This document shows, piece after piece, positions 1-8,192 of a DNA stretch of 23,324 nucleotides. A program made the position numbers and the translations under genes. The notes under the pieces are model-generated. The model worked only from the letters and a program-made list of their open reading frames with translations. It did no database searches and was not told the DNA's origin. Each line of letters opens with the position of its first letter. Position 1 is the first letter of the stretch. Origin of the DNA: JBKPCD01 sp046727175. Its GTDB lineage: Bacteria; Acidobacteriota; Vicinamibacteria; Vicinamibacterales; 2-12-FULL-66-21. The stretch spans positions 1 through 23,324 of the forward strand of contig JBKPCD010000054.1 of the NCBI GenBank assembly GCA_046727175.1, given 5' to 3'.

Positions 1-113
1 TCGGTATCCTGACGGCAATCGGGTGATCAGCGACGACTTTGATCGCTTGTTGTATTCCGCGCTGGCGCGTTTTTCACGTACTTGTCGAGCCAGTTCACCA
101 TCTCGGCAATGAC
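1..113. repeat. 113-bp perfect direct repeat, copy 1 (duplicated 3' end of the S9 peptidase gene)
   Basis: Positions 1-113 are identical, base for base, to 230-342. The unit carries the last 28 codons of the minus-strand S9 peptidase gene, its stop codon and 26 bp beyond it. This copy is a detached gene end: beyond 113 the match to the gene stops and a GC-rich element begins. Because the repeat touches the window edge, it may extend to the left or belong to a longer 229-bp tandem array. Confidence 0.95.
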
Positions 114-122
114 GTTATCCGC

Positions 123-188
123 GGGACTGCGTCCCCCGGACCCCCTCACGCAGTCGCTCGCGGGGGCCCCTTGGCCCCGCTCCGCTCC
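123..188 (-). repeat. GC-rich stem-forming interspersed repeat, copy A
   Basis: Read on the minus strand this segment aligns with 15416-15482 on the plus strand at about 58 of 66 positions by eye, including a shared block GGAGCGGAGCGGGGC and the block CCCCGCGAGCGAC. It ends in a small hairpin (GGGAC, loop TGC, GTCCC on the plus strand at 123-135). It sits between the two copies of the 113-bp direct repeat, so it arrived with, or helped to cause, that duplication. It has no coding capacity. The same element could act as a transcription terminator downstream of the peptidase gene. Confidence 0.75.
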
Positions 189-229
189 TGCGGCTCACTC
201 GCTTCGCTCGTTCGCTCGCTTTACCGCGT

Positions 230-342
230 TCGGTATCCTGACGGCAATCGGGTGATCAGCGACGACTTTGATCGCTTGTTGTATTCCGCGCTGGCGCGTT
301 TTTCACGTACTTGTCGAGCCAGTTCACCATCTCGGCAATGAC
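230..342. repeat. 113-bp perfect direct repeat, copy 2 (in place at the S9 peptidase 3' end)
   Basis: This is the second copy of the repeat at 1-113. It is continuous with the peptidase gene, so it is the copy in its original context. The right boundary at 342/343 is sharp: copy 1 continues with GTTATCC and copy 2 with ATGGAAG. Confidence 0.95.
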
Positions 343-2679
343 ATGGAAGTTCGATTCGCGCGCTGAATACCCATGGGCTTCGTGCGGCAGTGTGACGTAA
401 CGGACCGTCGCGCCGTGGCCCTTCAAGGCCATGTAGAGGCGCTCCGATTGAATCGGGAACGTGCCCGAGTTGTCGTCTGCCTCGCCGTGGATGAGCAGGA
501 TCGGCTCATTGATTTTGTGCGCATTCCAGAACGGCGACATCTTCGCATAGATTTCGGGAATCTCCCACAACGTACGCGTCTCGCTCTGGAAGCCGAACGG
601 CGTCAGCGTCCGATTGTATGCGCCGCTGCGCGCGATGCCAGCTGCAAAAAGATCGGAATGCGCGAGCAGGTTGGCAGTCATGAACGCGCCGTAGCTATGG
701 CCGCCCACGCCGATCCGCTGTCGATCCGCAATGCCCATATCCACCGCCTTGTCGATCGCGGCTTGCGCGCTCGCAACCAGTTGCTCGACATACGTGTCGT
801 TCGCGGTTTCACCGGGGCCGACGATTGGCATCGACGGACCATCGAAGATCGCGTAGCCCTGCGTCAGGAGCAGCAAATGGGATGCGCCGGTGACGCTCGT
901 GAAGCGGTTCGGCGATCCTGTCACCTGGCCGGCGGCATCTGCATCGACGAACTCGCGCGGATACGCCCACACGAGCATCGGGAGCCGCTCGCCTTGCTTG
1001 TGTCCCGGAGGCGTGTAAATCGTGCCGCTCAACTGCACGCCGTCCTTGCGCTTGTAGGTGACGAACACACGCTCGGCGGCAGTGATCTGTGGATGCGGAT
1101 CCTTGAAGTCGGTGACCTGCCGCCTCGTGCCCGACTTGAGATCACGGACAACGTAGTTGGGTGGCTGCATCCGCGTCTCGTAGCGCGTGAGGACCTGGGC
1201 GGCGTTGTCGTCGAGAAGGCTGACCACCATCTCGTAGCTCGTTCCGTCGCTTCGAAATAACCGATCGGTCGCCAACGTCTTCAGGTTCAGGCGATCGAAA
1301 AACGGCCGGTCCCCTTCAGATGAAGCGCCCTGACCAGTCAGATAAATCGAATCACCAACCTGCAAGACCGTGCTCTTGCCCGGGTGCAGCATCGGGACGC
1401 CGGGATTCGAGTAGGAGTCCTGCTGTTTGCGATCCCAGAGTTTTCGCGGCTCGCTCCAGTTCGCGGTCAGCAGCCACGTTCGCGTCGTCCGTGTCGCGCG
1501 ATCGTTTTCGGTCAGCAGGATGGTGCCGTGGTCCGTCCAGCTCGCGCCGCCGTAGCGATACTCCGTCTTTGACACCTCGGCCGGCTCGCCGCTGAACGGC
1601 GCCTTCAATGTCATGACTCGATCGCGATGAGGCACCTTGTTCTTGATGTCCCCGTTGTCGAGCGCCTCGACCCACACGAGCGTCGCCGGTTCGCTCGGAT
1701 TCCACCGATAGGATCGCGGCCCTGTCATGACGCCATTGATCGGCACGACGTCTGCCATCGGGACGTCGGCGATCGACCGTGCTCTCTCGCCTTTACGTGT
1801 CCAGACCTCGACGTCCTTCGGGAAATCCGAATACGGCAGCAGATGCGAGAACGGCCGCTTCACGATCTCCACGAGCAGATATTGGGCGTCGGGAGACACG
1901 CTGACCTTCGCGATCATCCCCGGCTTGCCGATTGGCGTACCCCGCAACGTGGCAGCGTCGACGAACCCAAGCTGGCTCGTGAAGTAGTACTCGAACAGGT
2001 TCTCGTCATGCGCACTCGTCAGCATGTCTTCGTACGTGCGTACCGGTCCGGGCTTGCCGTAGTTCTCCTGGATGTTGGGACCGGTCGGCGCGCTCGGTTC
2101 CGCAGGCGTCTCGCCGCGCCCGCTCGGAACGAACCCGCAAACGAGACCGGAGCTGTCATCAAGCCAATCGCAGTCCCCGTTGAGGCCGTTGATCGGCGTA
2201 TCGACCATACGGATCTGTCCGGTCGCCACATCGGCGACATAGAGATCGATGCGCGTCTCTGTCGTGTTCGTGAACGACAGGCGCTTGCCGTCGGGTGAGA
2301 ACGTGACGGCCGCGATACGCGCGTTGACAGGCAGCGTCAGCTTGCGCTCGGCCGGGCGTGCGCCAGTGCCGATCGCACGGAGGGTGATGCTCGTCCCGCC
2401 CGGCTGACGATGAGGACCGTTGTTGCGCGGGTTGATTCGCAAACCGGCGAGTCGCAGCATCGGCTGGGCCAGTTCGGCGATTGGCGGCATGTTCCGTCGC
2501 GCGATCGCCGCCATCGTGTCGCGCGTCGGGCTGACGACAACCGTCGGGATCGGTTCGGCGTCGAGGATGTCGACGATGGCTTTCGCCGGCGTGAGATATC
2601 CCGTCGTTGTTGGGCCTTGTGCGAGCAGACCCGCTGTAGCGAGGGTGGCTGTGAACAGAGCAAGCGTTGTTCTGCGCAT
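256..2679 (-). CDS. secreted S9 family (prolyl oligopeptidase-type, S9D-like) serine peptidase
   Basis: This 807-residue protein is predicted to hydrolyse peptides outside the cytoplasm. It has an N-terminal signal peptide (MRRTTLALFTATLATAG, cleavage likely near residue 20), a long beta-propeller-like region, and a C-terminal alpha/beta-hydrolase domain. The nucleophile serine is in GGHSYGAF (about S662). The acid is in HGEADDNSGT (about D735) and the base in PHEAHGYS (about H769). The GEADDNSGTFPIQSER stretch resembles the glutamyl-endopeptidase-like S9D branch rather than classical prolyl oligopeptidase; the exact specificity is inference. An upstream in-frame ATG at 2724 would add 15 residues ahead of the signal peptide, so I chose the ATG at 2679, which has GAGAGG six bases before it. 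The last 28 codons are duplicated at 27-113. Confidence 0.9.
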   Translation of the reverse strand: MRRTTLALFTATLATAGLLAQGPTTTGYLTPAKAIVDILDAEPIPTVVVSPTRDTMAAIARRNMPPIAELAQPMLRLAGLRINPRNNGPHRQPGGTSITLRAIGTGARPAERKLTLPVNARIAAVTFSPDGKRLSFTNTTETRIDLYVADVATGQIRMVDTPINGLNGDCDWLDDSSGLVCGFVPSGRGETPAEPSAPTGPNIQENYGKPGPVRTYEDMLTSAHDENLFEYYFTSQLGFVDAATLRGTPIGKPGMIAKVSVSPDAQYLLVEIVKRPFSHLLPYSDFPKDVEVWTRKGERARSIADVPMADVVPINGVMTGPRSYRWNPSEPATLVWVEALDNGDIKNKVPHRDRVMTLKAPFSGEPAEVSKTEYRYGGASWTDHGTILLTENDRATRTTRTWLLTANWSEPRKLWDRKQQDSYSNPGVPMLHPGKSTVLQVGDSIYLTGQGASSEGDRPFFDRLNLKTLATDRLFRSDGTSYEMVVSLLDDNAAQVLTRYETRMQPPNYVVRDLKSGTRRQVTDFKDPHPQITAAERVFVTYKRKDGVQLSGTIYTPPGHKQGERLPMLVWAYPREFVDADAAGQVTGSPNRFTSVTGASHLLLLTQGYAIFDGPSMPIVGPGETANDTYVEQLVASAQAAIDKAVDMGIADRQRIGVGGHSYGAFMTANLLAHSDLFAAGIARSGAYNRTLTPFGFQSETRTLWEIPEIYAKMSPFWNAHKINEPILLIHGEADDNSGTFPIQSERLYMALKGHGATVRYVTLPHEAHGYSARESNFHVIAEMVNWLDKYVKNAPARNTTSDQSRR

Positions 2680-3427
2680 TTGAGCCTCTCGAATCGCGAG
2701 TACCATGTGGCGTTGCGTCAGCATTTCTCAATGCGCTTGGGGCCCCACCCCCAAGCGCCTACGCGCTTCGCGCGACGGCCTTCGGCCTTGCCGGCCGCCG
2801 CCGAACTATCGCGGCGACCGGCCTGGCGCGCTCAATCGAGGACTAGTGAACTAACGAACGCCAAACCCCGAACACCGAGCGTCCGCGAGCTACCGACCCA
2901 CCGAGCTACCGCGCTACGAATCCCGAATCCCGAACCCCGGCTGCGGCTCGAGCGACCCACCGAGGTGCCGAACGACCGAGCCACCGACAAGCGTCAGTAT
3001 GCCACCACGGCATCGTTGCCCCCTCGGGCTGCGTTCGTCGAATCAATCGCGCCATTTCCTTCAGCCGTTCCGCGGGCGTCACGGGTCCGCTTCAGCAGCG
3101 CGGCTTGGTGCGGGTTCTCCGTTTTCTTCATCTAGAGCTCGAGATCGTGCGTCGAATCAAATAATCCAGCGCGTCAATGTTCTGAATCAGTCGTGACCCT
3201 CAGGGCTTTTCGATCGGACGTGGTTGATCTTCATGCCGAGGTTGCTCCCCATCTGTCCCGGGCCGCGAAACACCTCAAGCTGCTCGGTCGCGCGATATAC
3301 GAACCGGGAGACGACTTGCAAGTCAGCGAGCGTACCACACGGCTCGGGCGCAGCAACGTTTCACTTCGCTCGATGGCGTGCGTGTTGCATACGTGACGCA
3401 GACAATCACTGACGCGGAGGACGAGCC
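2680..3427. other. long intergenic spacer between divergent genes, with hairpin and degenerate word repeats
   Basis: These 748 bp separate the minus-strand peptidase gene from the plus-strand SDR gene and must hold both promoters, although I see no convincing -35/-10 pair. At 2733-2758 there is a perfect 10-bp stem (GCGCTTGGGG / CCCCAAGCGC, 6-nt loop), followed to about 2830 by GC-rich mini-palindromes such as CGCGCTTCGCGCG and GGCCTTCGGCC. From about 2848 to 2990 the sequence is a degenerate string of words like CCGAGC, GAACGA, TACCGA and AATCCCGA. A 58-codon open frame on the minus strand at 3196-3369 lacks a start codon. I find no gene I can defend. Confidence 0.6.
2733..2758. repeat. perfect 10-bp stem hairpin upstream of the S9 peptidase gene
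   Basis: GCGCTTGGGG at 2733-2742 pairs exactly with CCCCAAGCGC at 2749-2758 around a six-base loop. It lies about 55 bp upstream of the peptidase start codon and opens a run of smaller GC-rich palindromes. It has no T-tract. Its role is unknown. Confidence 0.7.
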
Positions 3428-4465
3428 ATGGGACTGATGAGGCATAGACCAAAACTCAAGAAGCTGCGCGACCAGACGATCGTCATCACGGGCGCCTCAA
3501 GCGGGATTGGGCTGACGACGGCGCGAATGGCGGCACAGCGGGGCGCAAGGGTCGTGATGAGCTCGCGCAACGAGGACGACCTTCGGCGCGCCTGTGACGA
3601 GATTCGAGCGCAGGGCGGGCGCGCCACGTACGTCGTGGCGGACGTCGCCGATCCTCAGGCGGTCGACAACATCGCCGACGTCGCGACGCGCGAATTCGGC
3701 GGTTTCGAGACGTGGGTGAACAACGCAGGCGTCTCGATCTTCGGGAAGCTCACCGAGATGCCGCTCGAAGACAAGCGGCGCCTGTTCGATACGAACTTCT
3801 GGGGCGTCGTGCATGGGTGTCGCACCGCACTCCGCCAGCTGCGCCGCACCGGTGGGGCAATCATCAACATCGGCAGCATCGTGTCCGATCGGGCCGTTCC
3901 GCTCCAGGGGATGTATTCGGCGTCGAAGCACGCGGTCCAGGGTTACACGGATGCGCTTCGAATGGAGATCGAGCACGATCGCATCCCTGTTTCCGTGACG
4001 CTCGTCAAGCCGGCGGCGACGAACACACCGTACCTCGACCACGCACGCAACTACATGGACGAAGCGCCGTCGTTCCCTCCGCCGGTGTATGAGCCCGAGA
4101 TCGTAGCCGACGCAATCCTCCGATGCGCCCAGAAACGCGTTCGCGAGATAACCGTCGGCAGCGGCGGACGCATGATGGCCGTCATGGGCATCGTCGCCCC
4201 ACGTACGAGCGATCTGTACATGGAGCGAATGATGTTCCAAATGCAGAAGGACCCCGACCGAGCGCCGATCACCGACGACAACTTGTACCAGCCGGGACGC
4301 GACGGCCGCAGTCACGGGCCGTACCGCGGGCGCGTCATCCAGTCGAGCGCGTACACGAAAGCGATGCTCTCCGACGTGACGCGTGTGCTGCCGTTCGTCG
4401 CGGCGGGAGTGGTGTTCGCGGCGGGCGTCAGGCGCTTGCAGGGGCATCACGACCGTGCAGCGTGA
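3428..4465 (+). CDS. short-chain dehydrogenase/reductase with C-terminal membrane anchor
   Basis: This 345-residue protein is a classical NAD(P)-dependent short-chain dehydrogenase. The cofactor motif TGASSGIG is at 21-28, NNAG at 98-101, the catalytic serine in NIGS at about 150, and Y163/K167 in YSASK. The core ends near residue 250. The remaining ~95 residues hold a charged linker and a hydrophobic stretch, VLPFVAAGVVFAAGV, at about 320-334, so the enzyme is probably tethered to the membrane with the catalytic domain in the cytoplasm. This is longer than the usual 250-residue family size. The start ATG has GGAGG seven bases upstream. The substrate cannot be read from the sequence. No partner gene is close: the next gene is separated by a hairpin. 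Confidence 0.92.
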   Translation: MGLMRHRPKLKKLRDQTIVITGASSGIGLTTARMAAQRGARVVMSSRNEDDLRRACDEIRAQGGRATYVVADVADPQAVDNIADVATREFGGFETWVNNAGVSIFGKLTEMPLEDKRRLFDTNFWGVVHGCRTALRQLRRTGGAIINIGSIVSDRAVPLQGMYSASKHAVQGYTDALRMEIEHDRIPVSVTLVKPAATNTPYLDHARNYMDEAPSFPPPVYEPEIVADAILRCAQKRVREITVGSGGRMMAVMGIVAPRTSDLYMERMMFQMQKDPDRAPITDDNLYQPGRDGRSHGPYRGRVIQSSAYTKAMLSDVTRVLPFVAAGVVFAAGVRRLQGHHDRAA

Positions 4466-4487
4466 CCCCGTTGACCGACAGGCATCA

Positions 4488-4551
4488 CAGGAGATCAGGA
4501 TAATAGGAGCCATTTTTTTCAATCAAATACTCCTGATCTCCTGATCTCCTG
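4488..4551. terminator. 22-nt-arm inverted repeat made of CAGGAGAT-type words
   Basis: The arm 4488-4509 (begins CAGGAGATCAGGA) pairs with 4530-4551 (ends TCCTGATCTCCTG) with only a short internal mismatch block. The 20-nt loop contains seven consecutive T. The right arm itself contains CTCCTGAT twice in tandem. It lies 23 bp after the SDR stop codon and is a plausible terminator for that gene, although the T run is in the loop and not after the stem. Confidence 0.65.
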
Positions 4552-4608
4552 GTTCATGGTCACGAGCGTTGTAACCGGGGCCGTGCGCGCGGAAAGCGGA
4601 GACACACA

Positions 4609-4614
4609 TACAAT
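4609..4614 (+). promoter_or_regulatory. -10 hexamer TACAAT for the GH42-like gene
   Basis: TACAAT lies 10 nt before the ATG at 4625, which would put the transcript start only 2-4 nt upstream of the start codon. I see no matching -35. The nearest GGAG is too far from either candidate ATG (4613 or 4625) to serve as a standard ribosome binding site, which supports a short-leader or leaderless message. Confidence 0.4.
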
Positions 4615-4624
4615 GGCCGCCATC

Positions 4625-6892
4625 ATGCGCGTGCTCGGCGCGATGGTGGCGTCGGTTCTGACGCTCGTTGCCTTTTCTCCCCCCCAACGCCGATCGGAGC
4701 CCTTTGTGCCGATCGGCGTGTGGTACGGCGGCGGGACCGTGCGCGCGCCGATGCTCGTACGGAACCCGGCGCCGGAACGCGACTCGTGGCGACGCGATCT
4801 CGAGACGATTCGCAGGCTCGGATTCAACAGCGTGAAGGCATGGGTCGACTGGGCCTCGTCTGAACCTGAGCGTGGCGCCTACCGGTTCGATGCGCTGGAC
4901 CAACTCCTCTCGTTAGCCGATGACGTCGGGCTCAAGGTCATCGTGCAGCTCTACACCGACTCGGCGCCGGACTGGGTCGGGCGTCGCTACCTGGACGCGA
5001 GCTTCGTCACCGATCAAGGCGCGAAGATTGGATCCCAGGCCGCGCCCGGGTTCTGCCTGGATCATCCGGGCGTCCGCGCGGATGTTGCCGCGTTCATTGG
5101 TGCCGTCGCCGCGCGAGCGGCGCCGCACGCATCGTTCCACGCGCTCGACGTCTGGAGCGAACCGCACATCGTCAACTGGGTCTGGTTCAACACGCCCGTC
5201 GAGTTCTGTTACTGCACGCACACGCAGCGGCGTTTCCGCGAGTGGCTGAAGAATCGCTACGGGACGCTCGACGCGCTCGCACGTGCCTGGTATCGAACGT
5301 TCACATCCTGGGACGAGCCCGAGCCACCGCGATACGGCACGATTCTCTCCTACACGGACCTCATTGACTGGAAGACGTTCGTCGCGGTCAAGCTGCGCGA
5401 GGATCTCGAGTTCAAAGCCACGGCGTCGGCGCCACGCGGACCACGGCAGGTGAGCAGCCATTCCGATGCGCCCGCAATCATGCTGAGCCCGTTGTCCGGG
5501 TACGGCAATCCGGACGATTGGTGGATGACGTCTGCAGTCGATCACTACGGCACTTCCATTTATCCGAAACACGCTGCCTCGGCAACACCGTGGTCACCTG
5601 TTCGTCTGACGTCTGCGCTGGACGGCATTCGATCGGCCGGACGCGACAAAGGCTGGTGGATCGGGGAGCTGCAGGCCGGCCAGGGAGCGACCGGTGTTCG
5701 CGTCGCCGCGCCAGTGACGGCGGCGGACCTTCGATTGTGGGGATGGGCGGCTCTGTCGCGCGGCGCTCGCGCGATCAGCTACTACGCCTGGTATCCCATG
5801 AGCTCAGGCTATGAATCGAATGGGTACGGAATGATCGAGCTCGATGGGACGATCACCGATCGCGCCAAGGCTGCCGGTGAACTGGCGGGAATCATCTCCC
5901 GGAACGCCGCCCTTTTCGCGCCGCTTCGCCCGCGTCCGTCGCGCGTGGCCATCCTCTACAACCGCCTTTCGTACATGGTTGGCGGCAACACGGTTGCTCC
6001 GGGGAACGCCGTTCGCAATTCGATGGTTGGCTTCTACCGCGCGATGTTCGAACGCAACATCCAGACCGATTTCATTCATCCCGACGAGATCGTTACGGGT
6101 CTGGCGTCCAGGTACGACCTCGTGTTCCTCGGGTATCCCCTCATGCTGCCGCAGGCGGTTGCCGACGCGCTGAAGGCGTACGTTCGGGGCGGCGGCACTG
6201 TGATGAGCGAGGCGCGGCCTGCGTGGAACGACGAGCGCGGCCTCGCCAACGCTCGAATTCCTGGCGCGGGTCTCGACGAGATGTTTGGCGCAAGGGAAAA
6301 ACTTCTGCGGTCAGCAGAGACCGTCACGATGGTTGGGGAGCGCGATCTCCAGGGCCCGCTCGCACCGCTTGCGGGCAAATCGATCCCGGCGACCGGATTC
6401 GCGGAACATCTCGACGTGACGAATCGATCCTCACAGATCGTCGCACGATTCAGTCGCGATGACGACGCTCCGTCGGATCCCGCCATCGTGATCTCGAAGT
6501 ACGGTGCGGGACGCGCGATCCTCATCGGCAGCTTTCCCGCGGCAGCCTTCGAGCAGGATCCTGAGAAGGCGCGCGCCAGCGGCGACCTCCTCGTCCATTT
6601 GACGACGCTTGCCGGCATCTCGCCGGAGATTCGCATCGACCGCGCACAAGGTCTCGTCGAGGCCCGCTTCCTCGAGTCGTCGGACGCGCTGCTGCTCATC
6701 GCCATCAACCACGCGGAGACGCAGCAGAAGGTCACGATGACGTTCACGCCAGACGTTCCCGAGGCGATCTGGCAGAACATGGAAACCGGCGCCTCGGTTC
6801 ATTTCGTCGCGGGTTCGAACGGGCCGACATACACGCATGCGTTCGCAGCGCGAGATGTGTTGGTGTTGATGATCAAGAAAGCACTCCGGTAA
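4625..6892 (+). CDS. GH42-like glycoside hydrolase (beta-galactosidase family), exported
   Basis: The 755-residue product has the glycoside hydrolase family 42 layout: an N-terminal TIM barrel, a Rossmann-like trimerisation domain, and a C-terminal beta domain. The barrel motif DVWSEPH gives the likely acid/base E179, and WWIGELQAG gives the likely nucleophile E348. The trimerisation domain starts near RVAILYNRLSY (about residue 445) and includes YVRGGGTVMSEA. It probably cleaves beta-galactosides or related glycosides. The N-terminus MRVLGAMVASVLTLVAF looks like a weak signal peptide. In-frame ATGs also exist at 4556 and 4613; I chose 4625 because the hydrophobic segment starts there and a TACAAT box sits 10 nt upstream. 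The stop codon is the first element of a purine-rich repeat arm. Confidence 0.88.
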   Translation: MRVLGAMVASVLTLVAFSPPQRRSEPFVPIGVWYGGGTVRAPMLVRNPAPERDSWRRDLETIRRLGFNSVKAWVDWASSEPERGAYRFDALDQLLSLADDVGLKVIVQLYTDSAPDWVGRRYLDASFVTDQGAKIGSQAAPGFCLDHPGVRADVAAFIGAVAARAAPHASFHALDVWSEPHIVNWVWFNTPVEFCYCTHTQRRFREWLKNRYGTLDALARAWYRTFTSWDEPEPPRYGTILSYTDLIDWKTFVAVKLREDLEFKATASAPRGPRQVSSHSDAPAIMLSPLSGYGNPDDWWMTSAVDHYGTSIYPKHAASATPWSPVRLTSALDGIRSAGRDKGWWIGELQAGQGATGVRVAAPVTAADLRLWGWAALSRGARAISYYAWYPMSSGYESNGYGMIELDGTITDRAKAAGELAGIISRNAALFAPLRPRPSRVAILYNRLSYMVGGNTVAPGNAVRNSMVGFYRAMFERNIQTDFIHPDEIVTGLASRYDLVFLGYPLMLPQAVADALKAYVRGGGTVMSEARPAWNDERGLANARIPGAGLDEMFGAREKLLRSAETVTMVGERDLQGPLAPLAGKSIPATGFAEHLDVTNRSSQIVARFSRDDDAPSDPAIVISKYGAGRAILIGSFPAAAFEQDPEKARASGDLLVHLTTLAGISPEIRIDRAQGLVEARFLESSDALLLIAINHAETQQKVTMTFTPDVPEAIWQNMETGASVHFVAGSNGPTYTHAFAARDVLVLMIKKALR

Positions 6893-7009
6893 AGGGAAAG
6901 GCAAAAGGGAAAGGGAAAAGGAAAAAGGAAAAAGGAAATACCTCCTTCGTGTTCTTCGTTCTCCCTTTTCCCTTGTCCCTTCTCCCTTGTCCCTTTTCCG
7001 TTGTCCCTT
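6891..7009. repeat. AAGGGA/TCCCTT word-repeat hairpin between convergent genes (probable bidirectional terminator)
   Basis: A purine arm (6891-6939, repeated AAAGGGA and AAAAGGA words) faces a pyrimidine arm (6961-7009, repeated TCCCTT and CCCTTG words) across about 21 bp. The two can form a long imperfect stem. The arms run right into the stop codons of both flanking reading frames (TAA at 6890-6892 on plus, and TTA at 7008-7010, read as TAA on minus). It is placed as a terminator for both strands. The strand asymmetry also makes it a candidate for triplex or other non-B DNA. Confidence 0.75.
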
Positions 7010-8167
7010 ACCGCGCGCGAGCCTTCAGTTCTTCGGTCCAGTTCAGGACGACGCGGACTTGCGTCGCTGCTGACGATCCGGTCTGAATCTGACCGCTCGT
7101 TCCAACTCCCAGGATCCGGCCATCAGGCATGATGTCGTAGGGCCGCGGGCTCGCTGGATCGGCGATGCCGAATCCACGCGGAACGGCAACTGGATTAGTG
7201 AACGCGAACGTGGGTTGAGTCGTCACGCCGACCACCATGAACTGCCCTGGCGCTGGCACGAAGAACAGCTCCTTCCCATCGCGCGACCAGATGGACCGTC
7301 CGCCTCGGGCAGTCTGATGCTTCGTCCCGTTCGGCGGAAACGGCTCCACGAAGGTCGTCGCTTCGCCGCCGCCCTTTTCTCCGACCTGGTAGGCGACCCA
7401 TTTACCATCGGGCGAGAATACGCCATCGGTTGGAAGAGCTGTCGACGTCACCTCGTCGAATCGCGCGGTCTTGCGATCGCCGACCGAGAGCGTCCAGAGC
7501 GAGATGGCTGCACCCTTTGTGATGCTGAACAGCACGACGTCGCTAACCGGCGACCACTCCTCGGGCACGTCCCCTCGCCTGTTCCGGGCTCATGTACGAG
7601 GCGGTGCCGAGAATGACCCCGATCCGCGTTAGCGCCGGACTCGTGATCGTCGGCGACGCCGCCACATCGCTGCCGCTGATCGTCGTCGGCTCCAACGCCT
7701 TGGCCAATCCGAAGTCGAGGACCTTCACCGTGCCGTCCGAGCGAACCTTGATGTTCGCGGGCTTCAGATCGCGGTGAACGATCCCTTGTTCGTGGGCCGA
7801 TTCAAGCGCCTCGCAGATCTGCCGGGCAATCGATATGACCTCGTCGAGGGGAATGGGTCCCTCTGTGACCCGGTCCGCGAGCGTCGGTCCTTCGACGAGC
7901 TCCAGGACGAGCGCCTGCGGGTCGGTCGAATCTTCGAAGCCGTGAATGGCCGCGATGTTTGGATGATTGAGGCAGGCGAGCACCTGCGCTTCACGCTTGA
8001 AGCGCGCCAGGCGATCCGAGTCGAGTGCAAACACACTGGGAAGGATCTTCAGGGCCACATCGCGCTGCAGCCTGGTATCGCGCGCCCGAACAACCTCCCC
8101 ATGCCGCCCGCGCCGATGGCGCCGAGGATTTCGTAGGAGCCAGTTTCGTTCCAGTGCCCAGCGGCAT
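7008..8167 (-). pseudogene. degraded Ser/Thr protein kinase (PknB-type) with PD40 propeller
   Basis: An intact relative would be a receptor-like kinase with an N-terminal kinase domain and a C-terminal PD40/WD40-like propeller. Here the reading frame is broken in three places. From ATG 8167 the frame reads MPLGTGTKL and then loses one base, so the expected GSYEILGAIGAGGMG continues in another frame. A second one-base loss follows ATGGGG, before EVVRARDTRLQRDVALK. The kinase core then reads well (HRDLKPANI, DFGLAK, YMSPEQARG) and stops at 7543. It is joined out of frame, near 7555-7580, to the last propeller blades (7008-7568, with FSPDGKWVAYQV and WSRDGKELFFV). The C-lobe of the kinase and most of the propeller, probably several hundred residues, are missing. 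Product: none expected. Confidence 0.85.
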
Positions 8168-8192
8168 GTGGGGTGATTCTAATCGCCTCTTC

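Noticed and set aside
1..342. Insertion sequence or transposon at the left end
   Set aside because: The 116 bp between the direct repeats have no coding capacity and no terminal inverted repeats around a transposase; a 113-bp target duplication would be far longer than for known insertion sequences.
373..1260. 295-codon plus-strand open frame opposite the S9 peptidase gene
   Set aside because: It is an antisense shadow of a clearly coding GC-rich gene; its composition is arginine-rich with no domain.
2733..2830. Third copy of the GC-rich interspersed repeat
   Set aside because: It has the same kind of mini-palindromes (CGCGCTTCGCGCG) but no alignable shared block with copies A and B, so I did not place it in that family.
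3196..3369. 58-codon open frame on the minus strand ending in NHVRSKSPEGHD
   Set aside because: It has a protein-like composition but no start codon after the preceding stop and no ribosome binding site, and it lies in the promoter region of the SDR gene. I could not tie it to any family.
3497..4522. 341-codon minus-strand open frame opposite the SDR gene
   Set aside because: Antisense shadow; the plus strand carries all SDR motifs, and this frame has no domain or start signal.
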